Translations under genes and position numbers: made by a program
The notes under the pieces: model-generated
What the model saw: only the letters and a program-made list of their open reading frames with translations
Databases searched by the model: none
Told to the model about the DNA's origin: nothing
Assembly (NCBI RefSeq): GCF_002878395.1
Contig: NC_061119.1
Span: 13,121,295 to 13,185,294, forward strand
From: Capsicum annuum
Lineage: Eukaryota; Streptophyta; Magnoliopsida; Solanales; Solanaceae
DNA length: 64,000 bases
Direction of reading: 5' to 3'
Part shown: positions 42,716 to 54,426 of the stretch, piece after piece
Layout: each line of letters opens with the position of its first letter
How positions within the stretch are numbered: the first letter of the stretch is position 1

Positions 42716-44395
42716 CCTAAGAACAGGGTGATGAAATTATAAGTTAGGAGCCCGCCTGAAGAACAGGGCGATGAAATTAAAATCTAGGAGCCCGTCTGAA
42801 GAATAGGGTGATGAAATTGTAAGTCAGGACCCCGCCTTAAGAACAGGGCGATGAAATTGCAAGTCAGAAGCCCACCTGAAGAATAAGGCGATGAAATTGA
42901 AAGTCAGGAGCCTGCCTGAAGAACAGAGTAATAAAATAGCAAGTCAGGAGCCCGCCTAAAGAACAGGGCGACGAAATTGAAAGTCAGGAGCCGCCTGAAA
43001 AACAGGTTGATAAAATGGCAAGTCAGGAGCCCACCTGAAGAACAGGGTGATGAAATTGCAATTTAGGAGCCCGCCTGAAGAACAGGGTGATGAAATTATA
43101 AGTTAGGAACCCGCCTGAAGAACAAAGTGATGAAATGGTAAGTCAGGAGCCGGTCTGAAGAACAGGGTAGTGAAATGGCAATATAGGAGCCCGATTGAAG
43201 AACAGGGTGATAAAATGGTTAGTTAGGAGATCGCCTAAAGAACAAGGTGATGAAATTACAAGTCAGGAAACCGCCTGAAGAACATGGTGGTGAAATAGCA
43301 AGTTAGGAGCCCGCCTGAAGAACAGGGTGATGAAATTAAAAGTTAGGAGCCCGCCTAAAAAACAGGGTGATGAAATTGTAAGTCAGGAGCTCGCCTGAAG
43401 AACGAGATAATGAAATGGCAAGTCAAGAGCCTGCCTGAAGTACAGGGTGATTAAATGACAAGTCAGGAGCCCCCCTGAAGAACATGTTGATGAAATTAAA
43501 AGTCGAGATCCCGCCTAAAAAATAGGGTGATGAAATAGCAAGTCAGGAGCCCGCCTGAAGAACAGGGCACTAAAATTAAAAGTCAGGAGCCCACCTAAAG
43601 AACACGGTGATCAAGTTGAAAGTCAGGAGCCCGCCTGAAGAATAGGGTGCTGAAATTGTAAGTTAGGAGCTTGCCTGAAGAACAGGGTGCAAATCAGGAT
43701 TCCGCCTGAAGAAAAGAGTGATGAAATTACAAATCAAAAGCCCGCTTGAAGAACGGGGTGATGAAATGGATAGTCAGGAGGCTACTTGAAGAACAGGGTG
43801 ATTAAATGGCAAGTCAGGAGCCCCCTAAAGAACAGGGTGATGAAATTGTAAGTCAGGAGCCCGCCTGAAGAATAGGGTGATGAAATTGCAGATCAGGAGC
43901 CCTCTTGAAGAACAGAGTGATAAAATAGCAAGTTAAGAGCCCGCCTGAAGAATAGGGCGATGAAATTGTAAGTCAGAAGCCCGCTTGAAGAACAAGGTGA
44001 TGAAATTGAAAATTAGGAGCCCACCTGAAGAACAGGGTGATAAAATGGCAAGTCAGGAGCTCACCTGAAGAATAGGGTGATGAAATTGCAAGGCGAGAGC
44101 TTTCTCGGAGAATAGAGTGAGGAAATTGCAAATCAAGAGCTCGCCTGAAGAACATAGTAATGAAATTACAAGTCAGAAGCCCGCCTGAAGAGCAGGGTGA
44201 TGAAATTACAAGTCAGGAGCCCGCCTGAAGAACGGGGTGATGAAATTAAAAGTCAGGAGCCCGCCTGGAGAATACAGTGAAGAAATTGAAAGTCGAGCAA
44301 CAGAGTGAAAAAATTGAAAGTCAAGCGACAAGGTGAAGAAATTGGAAACCGAGCAACAAAGTGAAGAAATTATAAGTCAGGAACCCGCCTAAAAA
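42716..44395. repeat. 40-bp tandem array (about 42 copies)
   Basis: Imperfect unit 'gaagaacagggtgatgaaat' + 'tgcaagtcaggagcccgcct', exactly 40 bp through most of the array, with scattered substitutions. Toward the right end (about 44280-44370) it degrades to shorter units ('gaagaaattgaaagtcgagcaac'). It is followed by the 3' untranslated part, polypurine tract and 3' LTR of a Tat/Ogre-like element, so it sits where such elements carry hypervariable 3'-UTR tandem repeats. Confidence 0.95.
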
Positions 44396-44890
44396 ATAGG
44401 GTGAAGATTTTCAAATTCAAGTTCAAATTCTGAAGTACCACTGACATAACTTGGTCAGTTTTTGAGTTTATCTCCTACATCAAATTTTGTATGGAGCCCA
44501 AAGAAGATCAGATCTTTCATCAATTTTGAAAGCATCAGAAACTCAAGTCAAGAGTCCAAAAGAAGCTGTATAGATAGGGCTTTTGTAATTATATTTATCC
44601 TTTTAACTTATAATTTTTCATTTTTGATGTAATGATAGAGCTGCGGTATGGAAACACAACGGGACTTCACTCGACTCTCCAACTCAGTATGGTCCCTTTC
44701 CTTCCAATCCTTTGAGATACTTGTGACTCAATCCCCTCATAATCTGGGTAAGAAGGATGTCCAAAATCAAGAATCAATTGCATTTCTTTCTTCTATTTCC
44801 TTCTTTTGAATAACAGTTAGGACAAAATTCTATCTCATTGTCTATTTTTTTTGTCTGAAAACACTTTGTGTTTACACCCAAAAAGGGACA
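44396..44890 (+). other. Tat/Ogre-like element 3' untranslated end and polypurine tract
   Basis: Non-coding. It ends CCCAAAAAGGGACA directly before the LTR start TGATGTAG (44891), a plausible polypurine tract. 'gcccaaagaagatcagatc' and 'gaagctgtatagatagggc' have the look of this family's 3' region. Confidence 0.6.
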
Positions 44891-46526
44891 TGATGTAGAT
44901 ATGTATTTTTGTCCCTCCCCAAATTATTTTTTACCCCGTCATACCAAGTACCTTCTCCTATATGATAATTTTCACTCATAACAAATACAACAAATTCTTA
45001 ACAACTAACACCTCATCCTAACAAATTCACCACCCACCCTAACTAATTTTGCCACCTCATACCCCACACCTATACCCCTTACCATTACCCTATACCTCTA
45101 TACCCCTGGACCCCCTACCTCAACCCTACCCACGTGACCCCCACCTACCTTTTTTCTACGTTTTTTCCCATCACCTTCTTGACATATACATACAAACCAA
45201 TACAATAAAAATAAAGGGACACAAATAATTAGCATACACCATACACACACACACCGCCACCATATACATAAAAACATAGTCATAGACGACACACTACGCA
45301 CACCAAAAAATGTACACACACAGTGAAGAGAGAAATGAATAAAGAAAATTGAGAGAGGGCCGGAGAGAATATAGACTGAGAGATCGAGTGAAGAGAAATT
45401 AAGAGAAATCGAAGAACAGTATGGAAATTGGCCAGAATCAGTGAGAAATAGTGAGAAAAATAGTTTTTCCAGTGATGTACCACTGGAAACGTCGCCGTTC
45501 CAGGTTTTTTTGACCTTTTTCCTCTATTTTTGTTACTGTCGAAGCTCACCGGAGCTCCAACGAAGTGCAAAAAATAACCCAGCGCTGATTCCAGTGGGAA
45601 TCGGCCAAACTCGAATGGAAATCATTGATTTTGGGGTTCGTATCGACGTTTTTTGAGTTGGGTTTGATTTCTGTTCGGGTTTGCGGGTCTTGATACCGAG
45701 CTGGTGTCGTCCATTTTGGGTTTTTTCACCAATTTCCAAACCTGTTCGATGGTATTTCTCGATACCAAATCGAATTGATTTGAAATGTTTATTGACTTTC
45801 TTGAAGGCGGTAGTATCATGATTAGGCCGTCAAATGGATAGGCAAACGATAGGGGGTAGACAGATTTAGAAACTATGAGTTATTGAATGCTTGAAATATT
45901 GTTGAATGGTTTTGGTCTTATAGAATTGGAAAAATGTATTCATTTAGCCGGGGAATACCCCGAAGTTATTTGTATCTATTTACCAGAGAATACCTTAAAG
46001 TATCATTTATACAAAGAAGACTCGTGATCAAGGCCCGAGGTGTCAGGTAAAGTATTGGAGCGTAGTTTAGGATTAGTGTAGGTCAGCGTAGGTTTATATT
46101 TCAATACCTTTTTATTTGGGTCTATAATAAATTGTACTTGACACTAATTTTGTTTTTTTTTGTTTGATTGTTTGTTTCGTGTTTATGTGTTTGTTGGTTT
46201 ATATATTCATAGCGTTCATGTTAGCTAATATACTCTACAGAGCGACCGTGGTCGAACCACGGGATCGAAGGGTGCCTAACACCTTCCCCTCGGTCAACAA
46301 AATTCCTTAGCTAGAATCTTTGTTCGCAAACCAATTTAAAAGAGTCAAAATCATTTTGAAAAAGGATTTCAAAGGTGTCTTGGCACACCCTTTTTATGCC
46401 AAGTGGCGATTCTGAGTTTAACTGTAAGTAATCCTTTTTGAAATAAATTTTTCATTTTTGTCACTTAATAATAAAGACCTTTTCAAACTTAAAAAATATA
46501 TTTTTTGGTGAAAAAGGGGTGTGACA
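44891..46526 (+). mobile_element. Tat/Ogre-like 3' LTR
   Basis: 1,636 bp from TGATGTAGATATG to GGGGTGTGACA. It contains the diagnostic late-LTR block of plant Tat/Ogre elements: 'accacgggatcgaagggtgcc', 'taacaccttcccctcggt', 'caaaattcctta', 'tttgttcgca', 'aaagagtcaaa' and 'ccaagtggcgattctgag' (46240-46410). No TTGGCGACTC-type primer site follows, so it is a 3' LTR. The upstream coding part of the element is missing. The short ORFs in it are chance. Confidence 0.75.
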
Positions 46527-46770
46527 AATAAAAAAGAAAACAAAAATACAAAAATATGAGTCATGCCACGACCAAAACAAAGGCGCTCCCACTTTTTCTT
46601 AATGTTATTTTGTTGTTTTTGTTTAGTGTACACGAATGAGAGAATTCAACGAAAATAGATGAGAATTAAAATCAGGCGAATGTCATATCAAAGTATGAAA
46701 TCAGGTTTGTAAAAGGTGTTTGCAGGTGAGGTATAAAACAAGGTAAGAAAGGTGTGTTGAGATGCACGGA

Positions 46771-46938
46771 AAGTCGACTTCTAGTGATTCACCACGATAG
46801 CACCGCATCATGGTGAGGTGATAAAACTTAAAATGAACTTTCCAGTGACTCACCGTGATAGCACCGAGTCGTGGTGAGGTGATAAACCTCACTATTCAAC
46901 TTCAAGTATCTCACGCAATAACACCGCATCGCGGTGAG
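46771..46938 (+). promoter_or_regulatory. CACCGC palindromic module array upstream of a TATA box
   Basis: Three units: 'ttctagtgattcaccacgat' + 'agcaccgcatcatggtgagg'; 'tttccagtgactcaccgtga' + 'tagcaccgagtcgtggtgag'; and 'ttcaagtatctcacgcaata' + 'acaccgcatcgcggtgag'. They lie about 90-250 bp upstream of a TATA-like TCTATAAGTACACC. The same module is found in the LTRs at 51478-51778, 54640-54915 and 59671-59760. Confidence 0.8.
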
Positions 46939-47018
46939 TATCACTTTTGGAAAAAAGTTTCATTAATTTGTCGGGTTTAACCCGACCTGACCCGAATCAA
47001 TTTGTCCCCTCTATAAGT

Positions 47019-47032
47019 ACACCCAAACCCAC
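47019..47032 (+). promoter_or_regulatory. TATA box of the transposon-protein unit
   Basis: TCTATAAGTACACC followed by a pyrimidine-rich leader and 'aaaccctagcacccc', typical of plant LTR promoters. The leader reaches a splice donor at 47163. Confidence 0.6.
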
Positions 47033-47163
47033 TTAATTTTCTCTCTCTAAACCCTAGCACCCCGACCCCCCACCCCAAATCCCTTTAAAATATTTTCTCT
47101 CTTATTTTCTTAGACTACAAAAGCTTAGAACAAGATACTCCTTTTTTTCTCACTTCACATCAG

Positions 47164-48149
47164 GTAAGTGCTTCTTGTTTATTCCCTGTAGTTGATGGCA
47201 ATTTTGGACTTCGTTATAATGCTTGGTTTTTGGCTATGTGAATAAATTGTTATATGCATTTTGATGTTTCAAACATATGTGAAGTGTGTTTTGCATTATT
47301 TAGCATTACTTCATGTATGTACTTGACTTCTCTACAAATGGGTCAACTTGGTTGATGACTGAGCTTTAAGGTTAATTTGGAATTGTTATCTACTGGTGAA
47401 ATTAAATTAATTTGGGGGTAGAAATGGTGTATGCACTGCTTGAACTTGTTTAGCGTAGGGGAGTGCATCACAAGAAAGGGAATTCTGAGTACCTTTCTTG
47501 GCTACAATACATATCGTAGTGCGTGACTAAGTGTGGGGTGATCCCAAATTGTGATTGTGCTAAGTGACTGTTGATTTTCCATTGCAAGAGTGTGTGTTAT
47601 TTTGCAAAGAAGGCGTGCAATATGTTAAATCTACTTAATTGTGTATTGCCAGTGATGGTGTATGATGTGTTTTTACTTGATGTAACCCTATGTATGTGTA
47701 ACTTAGGAACATAATTGTGGATAGACATTGGCTGCACTTGATTTGAGTAGTTGTTACAAATTGTGGTATGTCTACCAGTGAATTGATTCCATAATTGTCA
47801 TTGTGCTTGAACTTGTGTAATGATGTCTAGTTCAAAATATTTATATGCGTGAATGTTAGTTTGGTTTGACTGAAATAATGTGCACATAGAGTTGTTTTGA
47901 TAAAGTAATGTGGATTGTCACTGCCATATGATGGAATAATGGGAGGAATTAATCATTGCCTGATTTTTGAAAAAGCTGTGCTTGTGCGAAGTGCATTGAT
48001 TAGGGGAAGTCTGAGTACCCTAGTCCTGTACTTACGCACCTTTGCTAGCAACTAAGTGTGGGATATCCTTAACACCCATCCATACTTAGTTAGGCTAACA
48101 CATTAAAGGACTCATGGCTTACTAGTTTGTTGCGTGTGCTGATTGACAG
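47164..48149 (+). other. Leader intron (986 bp)
   Basis: Donor CATCAG|GTAAGTGC and acceptor GTGCTGATTGACAG|GTACT are both near-consensus. The coding ATG lies five bases into the second exon (48155). The interior has no frame and is T-rich, like a plant 5'-UTR intron. Inferred from sequence only. Confidence 0.65.
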
Positions 48150-48154
48150 GTACT

Positions 48155-49407
48155 ATGGATCGTAGACAATAAAAAGGAAAGGACAAAGCTGGGACCTCTG
48201 AGCCATCAAAGAAAAGAGTCAGGCAGACTGACAGAGTACCACGAGCTCCAGCAGTCCCTCGTAGTCAGGCAAGGAGGTTTGTATATAAGGAGGTCAACGT
48301 AGCTAGCAAGAAGTGGTATTCAAAACACCTTGACACTAAGTACATCCCGAAAGTGTTTATCAATAGGAAAGATTATAGTGTGAGTACCCTAGCATGGTTC
48401 ACCGAATTGAGTAGCTGAATATGGCCTTTGTGTTTGACCATCCTATGGAGTGTAATTTGTACCTCTTACGGGAGTTTTATGCCAACTGGGACCCGAGAGA
48501 CCCAAACCATGAAGTGAAGATCCGTGGAAAAGTGGTCACATTTACAGCTAAGGACCTAAATGACTTGTTAGGTACACCAGAAGCTGATGCGGTGCAGTTG
48601 AGGCAGCTGATCATTACCCCTCCATATACCCATACCCGAAACTTCTTGTGTGGAACAAGATCTGCTGCTTGCCGGACTAGGCAGTGAGGCACTAGTCTTC
48701 ATTCATCCTTCCCTAAAGCTCAAATAAATAGGGAGGCACGCATGTGGGGAAAAATTGTCTATCATTGCCTTATTCAAAGGCAAATACATGACGGAAGTCA
48801 CACGTGACAGGGTTTGTTGGATATATGCTCTTATGTGTAATGATGTTGACGTCAATGTAGGTGTTGTGATCTTCTCTACAATGAAAAAGATGCGTTACCA
48901 TGAGGAGCGCCGAAACAGTTTTGGATGATTATTGATCAGGTTCTTGAGGAGGCACAGGGTGGAGGAAGAAGATTAAGATTACAAGTTGGTGGTGGATACT
49001 CGTTCGATTGATGTGACTAGAGTTAGGAGCAGAGCTGGAGCTCATGGCCTGATCCTTACTATGCTCGAGTGTCAAGCTTGGACTGATGAGATTACTGCAA
49101 GAATGTACAAACTGCAGATGCTACAGCTGCGAGTAGGGGGAGACTGGCAACAGAGCTGGAAATTCATGCAGTGGAGTTGGATTACCCGCTGGGTCACGAT
49201 GCAAGGACGTTGCTGCAGATAGGGCCATAGTTTGTTGAGCCTATTGATGATGACGTGCCTATCGATGAGGAGAGGCAGTTGCGTGATTCAGATATTGAAT
49301 CGGAGGACGACGAACAGCCTGATATGGAAGAAGCAGATGACGATGCAGAGGAGGATGCCGATGATGATGAAGCTAATGATGCAGATAATGACATGGCTGA
49401 TGCCTGA
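48155..49407 (+). pseudogene. PF20167-like 'putative plant transposon protein'
   Basis: ATG MDRRQ then a stop, followed in frame by a Lys/Arg-rich segment (KAGTSEPSKKRVRQTDRVPR), FVYKEVNVASKKWYSKHLDT and IPKVFINRKDYSV. After a frameshift near 48415 it continues MAFVFDHPMECNLYLLREFY, ANWDPRDPNHEVKIRGKVVT and FTAKDLNDLLGTPEAD. This N-terminal pattern ('REFYANWDP-----VKIRGK-V-F-AK-LN-LLGTP') is that of the plant transposon protein family PF20167 common in Solanaceae and Fabaceae. The frame then breaks repeatedly. The tail, 49239-49407, is highly acidic (DDDVPIDEERQ, EADDDAEEDADDDEAND) and ends with a stop at 49405-49407. Function unknown; in the element it takes the place of the extra ORF after pol in Athila-type elements. 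Confidence 0.8.
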
Positions 49408-51170
49408 GCAGGGAGCATTATGCCACCTTACTATTTGCGCTTATTTGTAAGCACTGGGACAACGCTTCATTTTAAGTGGGGGGTGGTTGTATCTCGTATC
49501 TCATTTTCTTTTTCGTAGCGCTTTGCTTTTACTTTGGTTGGATGTTTTTCTCTTGTTGGATGTTTATTTTTATTTTTATTTTTATTTTTATTTTTGGATG
49601 TTGAACTTAGTCATTCTAACTATTCAGAACATTATGGTCTGTAATAGTTAGTATATATTTAGTAATGGTTTGCTTTTAAGTTTAAAGTGTTTGTTGTTTC
49701 CTCAAGGCAATTCTCATTTTTTTCCCTTAAGGTAATTCAAAATAAATCATCATAGTTAATTACCCTCCCCTATGATAGATGGATGATGACCATCTTAAGG
49801 GGAGTTAGTCGTATGAAGTGGAGGAGTGATGAGAACCCAATCACGACTTATGGAGAAGTGCTTTGTCTTGGTCCATGGAGAAATGACAGTGACTTGGAAC
49901 ATATTGGTTTTAAAACAAAAGCATGTCTTAAACTAAAAAGGGAGTTAATGTTAGATACTTAATCTCAATAGGTGTAATTCAGTTTGTTGGCTTAAAGTTG
50001 AATTTGACGAAGAGCGAGATCAGGAATCATAAGGATCCGACTTGATTCCTAGCATGCACCAAGAGTGAGAGAGTTTTTGTTTGTATTCTACATGTATAGA
50101 AATGTCTAGAACTTGTTCGGTGTGTTTTCAAAGTGAAATAAAAGATGTTGGGTGTAGGAAATGATGTAGGCATTTTTGTTGATAGCCTAATTTTTAGACC
50201 TTATGTATCTACCCTTCTGTATATCCTTAGTTAGCCTTGTTGAGCCTATAGCTTGATTTCTTTGGTAGCCTCATATGTAGCCTAATTCCTTCTTTGATCG
50301 ACCTTAATTTGATCCAAAGCTCCTAAGCGCTTTAATGTAAAATTGATAGAGTCTGGAGTGTGAAAAAGAACAAAAATATAAAGAGGAGAAAATGTGAAAG
50401 TGAAGCCCCAAAGTAGTAGTTATTGATGAGTGAAAATTTATGTGTTGTGGTTGGGAGTGAAAAAGAGAATTGGTGCTCAAAATTGAATCTTGTATCAATA
50501 GAAAATACTCCCACCGTCTTATATGCTAATATGCTTAATGAGATTGGGGTGAAACAAATTATGTGTGAAGGTAGTAAATGTGAAGTTGGGTTGCTAGAGA
50601 GTGATCTTAATTGTACAAAATTATGTATTAAAGCGCTTAGGGAGATTAGCCACTATTGCCTAAATAGTTCCTACCCGTCCCTTAGCCTATATTGCAACCA
50701 TGAAAGACCTAGTTGATTATTTATCCCAACATCCGACTATAGTGGAGTGGTACACTAAGGGCAAGCTTATGGTTTATTATCTTTCATGTATGAATTCTTT
50801 GTTGAGAGCCAGTGATTTAATTCTGATATTCCTATTATGTGTATATTGTTCGATTGTGAGTGAATATGAGAAAACTTTCTTGTTGCGAGGGTGCATGTGG
50901 AAGACAGTTAGGTTACTTATTGTGTTTTTAGATTGAGTGATTTGATTAAGTTTGCTAACAAATTGGAAGTTCACGGTTGAGATAAAAAGGTTTGAAAAGA
51001 GTTGTCCCATGTGCATAAAAGTATTTTGACATGGTTTGAGCTGAAAAGTCATTGTTATAATTGTGTGTTCCCAGCATAAGCATATCGCCTAGGTTGTGAT
51101 GAGAAGCTTAATTGATTATGGTGTTGATTGAGATTGTTCGAGGACGAACAAGGTATTAAGTGTGGGGTGG
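49408..51170 (+). other. Element A 3' untranslated region
   Basis: Non-coding. Near the start is TTTTAAGTGGGGGGTGG (49472-49488), resembling the later polypurine tract, then (TTTTTA)n at 49566-49595. The last 500 bp (about 50640-51150; e.g. 'gttcctacccgtcccttagc', 'gttcgaggacgaacaaggt') match, in reverse, 60490-61020 of the minus-strand Athila-like element, so both are one family. ORFs at 50423-50716 and 50700-50936 show no domain. Confidence 0.65.
51155..51170 (+). promoter_or_regulatory. Polypurine tract of element A
   Basis: ATTAAGTGTGGGGTGG immediately before the LTR start TGATCTTGGGTG at 51171. The same tract, inverted, borders the LTR at 60479/60480. Confidence 0.8.
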
Positions 51171-52721
51171 TGATCTTGGGTGTATTTATATGTCCAATCA
51201 CCAATATTCACCCATATTTGGACTTGTTCTGAGAGCTAAAATGTGCTATTCTGATTGTAATTGAGCTTTACTTTTGTTCCTTATCTAATGGACATAATTA
51301 GTGTATGCAGGATTAAATTGTGATGGAATTGAATGTGATTGGACGCATGAGCAAAGAGTTAACAATGAATGGAACAATGATGTCAATTTACGAAGATGAG
51401 TATACTGGAACTTGGCTTGGAAAGAAGAGAATGAGCAAGGAAGAGAAAACGAGTCGAGACAATATACCCATAGCCTGTTGCGATTTCACCGCGACGCGGT
51501 GAATGATAAATCTCCAAGAATTGAAATTCCAGAAGGTTGGTGTGATAATTACGTGATACGGTGAAGGGAATATTTGCAAATGTTAAATTTCAGTGGGCCA
51601 TCGTGATAGCACCGTGTCGCAGTGAAGGAGAAATTTGCAATCGAATATTTTCAGTGGCTCACGCGATAGCACCGTGCGTGGTGAGGGTCCAATTCACAAA
51701 ATGCAAATTCCAGTAGATCACTGCGATAAGGCCGTGTCACAATGCTTATAGCGGTGAGAATTATACCGCATCGCAGTGATAGGAAAAAGTGGGAAAAACA
51801 GATCCAGCTGTAAAAGGAACAAATCAAGTCAATTGGAAACACTTTGGAAAGCACAACAACGGCGAAAAAACAGAAAAATCTCTCTTTTAAGGTTCTTAGA
51901 ATTCTTTGAACTTCTTTACTTCAAGATTAATTCTTGGTATGATTAATTATTTGTTTTTTACGTTAAATTAAAACATGGGTGGCTAAACACCCTTGTTTTG
52001 GGGTTGGGGCCAAGAACATGATTACACTTTGATATTTTTTATCGTAGTTATTGTTGAATTATCATATGGGTTGTTCTTAATTTCTCGTGCTTACTATTTT
52101 GATGAGTGGCCACCATTAGAATAAATCTATATTTCTATGTAAATCTGGGAGGAGAATCATAGTTTAGAATGAAGAAATTAAGGAGTAAGGTTCTCATTCT
52201 TTTATGAAATAGGGAATATGGATTAGCATCTAGGATAGGGATATACCTAGAAGCCTTGTTTGGTTCACTTGCGGGAAGATAGCCTTATGCATCTAAATAA
52301 AGTATTGCATCCCCGCTCAATGATGTAATTGCAATGTTCATATAGGTAGAAGATTAGAGGTCGGAAGACCATAATTGTACTATAACCCCTGTGAATCAAC
52401 AACCCAATAATCAACTAGACTACGAGAAGAATAGAGATTTGTAAGATTGTTAGAAGAGCCTCAACCTTGGAATTCTCATCATTACTCTTTACAACCTTTT
52501 CTTGCTTTGCGATTGTCACAAACTATTATTTCTTATTCATTTATATTTCTATTCGAAACTTCACCATTTTCTTGATACTTTAAAGCACTTAATACTGTCT
52601 TATCGATAACTAAAGTTGGTTGAATTGCTAGTTGCTTAGTCCTCGGGGGTACGATATCCGACTTTCTTAGTTACTATATTACTTGTACGATCACGTACAC
52701 TTGCGTGTGTGTTTGAATGCA
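51171..52721 (+). mobile_element. Element A 3' LTR (Athila-like)
   Basis: 1,551 bp, from TGATCTTGGGTGTATTTAT to TTTGAATGCA. The start matches the inverted end of the LTR at 60479 (TGATGTTGGGTGTATTTAT), and 'gatcacgtacacttgcgtgtg' near the end matches the family. 'aacacccttgttttggggttggggccaagaacatgatta' (about 51985-52025) also occurs, inverted, at 59390-59420 and 6745. It contains the CACCGC module array (51478-51778). No primer site follows, so it is a 3' LTR. Confidence 0.82.
51478..51778. repeat. CACCGC palindromic module array in LTR A
   Basis: About six units spaced 40-60 bp. Clear cores: TTTCACCGCGACGCGGTGAA (51484-51503), 'cgtgatagcaccgtgtcgcagtga', 'cgcgatagcaccgtgcgtggtgag' and 'ataccgcatcgcagtgat'. 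Each is preceded by 'ttccagtagatcac', 'tttcagtgggcc' or 'ttttcagtggctcac'. Confidence 0.85.
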
Positions 52722-53474
52722 GCAAGGTGCGACTCAATGTTGATTTTTAATTACAGACCATGCTAAGAAGGGGCTATTTTGGGGTTTACAGAGCTAACGC
52801 CGACAAAGTTTTCGATTTGAATTTGGAATTTCGGGAAAAGAAGAATAGGGTTCAGATTTTTGGGGGGGGGGGGGGGGATGTGGATAGTATACCAAACTCG
52901 ATATTCAGATCTGCGATGGTATTATTTATTTATTTTTCCAAAAAAATGTTATGAATTAAATAAAAGACAAAAAAAGCAGAAGAAGATAAGAAACAATGAT
53001 TGCAGTAATTAATTTAAATGTCGGGGGTGCTAATTAGCTTGTGTGAATCACCCATTTTTGATGGACTGACTATGTGGTCTAAGTGGGAAAATATATGTCA
53101 GTTAAATACGGTAAAAAATAGTCTAGGCGGTCATTGGACTTGCACAAAGTTCATGGTGCCTAACTGCAAATTTAGCCTAAGTACAAGTATTTTTGGCACA
53201 TTTTTCCCTCTTTTAATTGTTTCACATTTTTAAAGAAAAAATAAATATTTATTTTGTTTTATTATTTTTATTTAGACTTTTGTTTATTAACGTTGGAACG
53301 CAAGATAGTTAAATAAATATCAATATCGATACATTACATAATAGTTTAGATAATATCAATACACGATTATACACTATTTATACAATGTCGATACTTACAT
53401 ACCGATTTATACAATATTGATACACATTTATTTATTAATTATACAATATTAATACAAGTTTATACAACATTCAC
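52722..53474. other. Unassigned stretch with a G run and degenerate repeats
   Basis: 52861-52877 is an uninterrupted run of about 17 G. About 53310-53470 is a degenerate tandem repeat of 'tatacaatattgatacaca'-like units. The frame at 52760-52954 crosses the G run and shows no domain. No gene supported. Confidence 0.5.
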
Positions 53475-54426
53475 TGTCATGGCCCAAAAATGAAGGTCAT
53501 GGTGGCACTTGTTGCGGCGTACCTTGACAAGTAAGCCTATCACCCAAACCGATATAAAAAAAGGAAAAAAATAGAAATATCTCAAGGTAAGGCTTCTAGA
53601 ACGAAGCTGAACCATACAAGTAAACATAACAATGCGGAAGGAATTTATCCAAAATATCAATCAAGCCAAAAATTAGGTGTCAATAGTGTAAGAACTACTA
53701 ATACATTAAAAGTCTAATACATTAGAAAAATAACCACAAAGTAATAATATCTATCTCCAAATACAAATAAAAACATAACTACTATAGAAAAATAGAGGTG
53801 AACTTCGGACGCATGAATGTCCAACCGCTGCCTTGAAAGATCCAACAATCGCCCGAGTCAAGCAAGTTGAGGCGCACTTGAGCTAGGACCTACACCAAAA
53901 GGGCGCAGTAGGCATGAGTACGGTCTACTTGTACTCAGTACGTATCATAGGCTGACCAAGCAAAGTAGTAAATAAAGCATACAAAATATACACTAAAGAC
54001 ATGTCACCTATAGTCAGAAAATGTCCTACAACGGTTGCCCACACCGCTTGCACTAACAGTTCTAATATATCACATACACACCAAGATAGAACACGAGTAT
54101 GCATTATATCACATATAAGTAGAACAAGGGGGAACATGCATATACAAGATCATCAAATACAAGTAAGTGAAGATAAAACAATTACATAGATGACAAGTCA
54201 ATACGACAATACAACACAATAGAAATATAATAAAATAAGTGCAATGTATATGATGATGATGATGATGCACGAGGTCATCGCACAACCTCCGGGATCATTG
54301 CACAATCCCTATATACACCTACAAAGCTAAACCTACCCGACGTAGGACCCATGGAGAGTTCGTCAACCTGTATACAATCCACATATCTCATATCTCATTT
54401 TTGGCACTTCCCTCAAAAAGGGTTTT

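Noticed and set aside
42716..44395. Regular array, considered as a CRISPR
   Set aside because: Units are contiguous 40-mers with no unique spacers, in a plant retrotransposon 3' region.
45098..45819. Cluster of ORFs on both strands
   Set aside because: All fall inside the Tat/Ogre-like 3' LTR leader region; none continues as a domain.
49194..49418. Ser-rich minus-strand ORF
   Set aside because: Antisense shadow of the acidic tail of the PF20167-like protein on the plus strand.
50423..50936. Two overlapping ORFs in the 3' region of element A
   Set aside because: The region aligns with non-coding 3' UTR of element B where the frames are not kept.
52760..52954. 64-codon ORF with a poly-Gly stretch
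   Set aside because: The poly-Gly is the G run; no domain or splice context.
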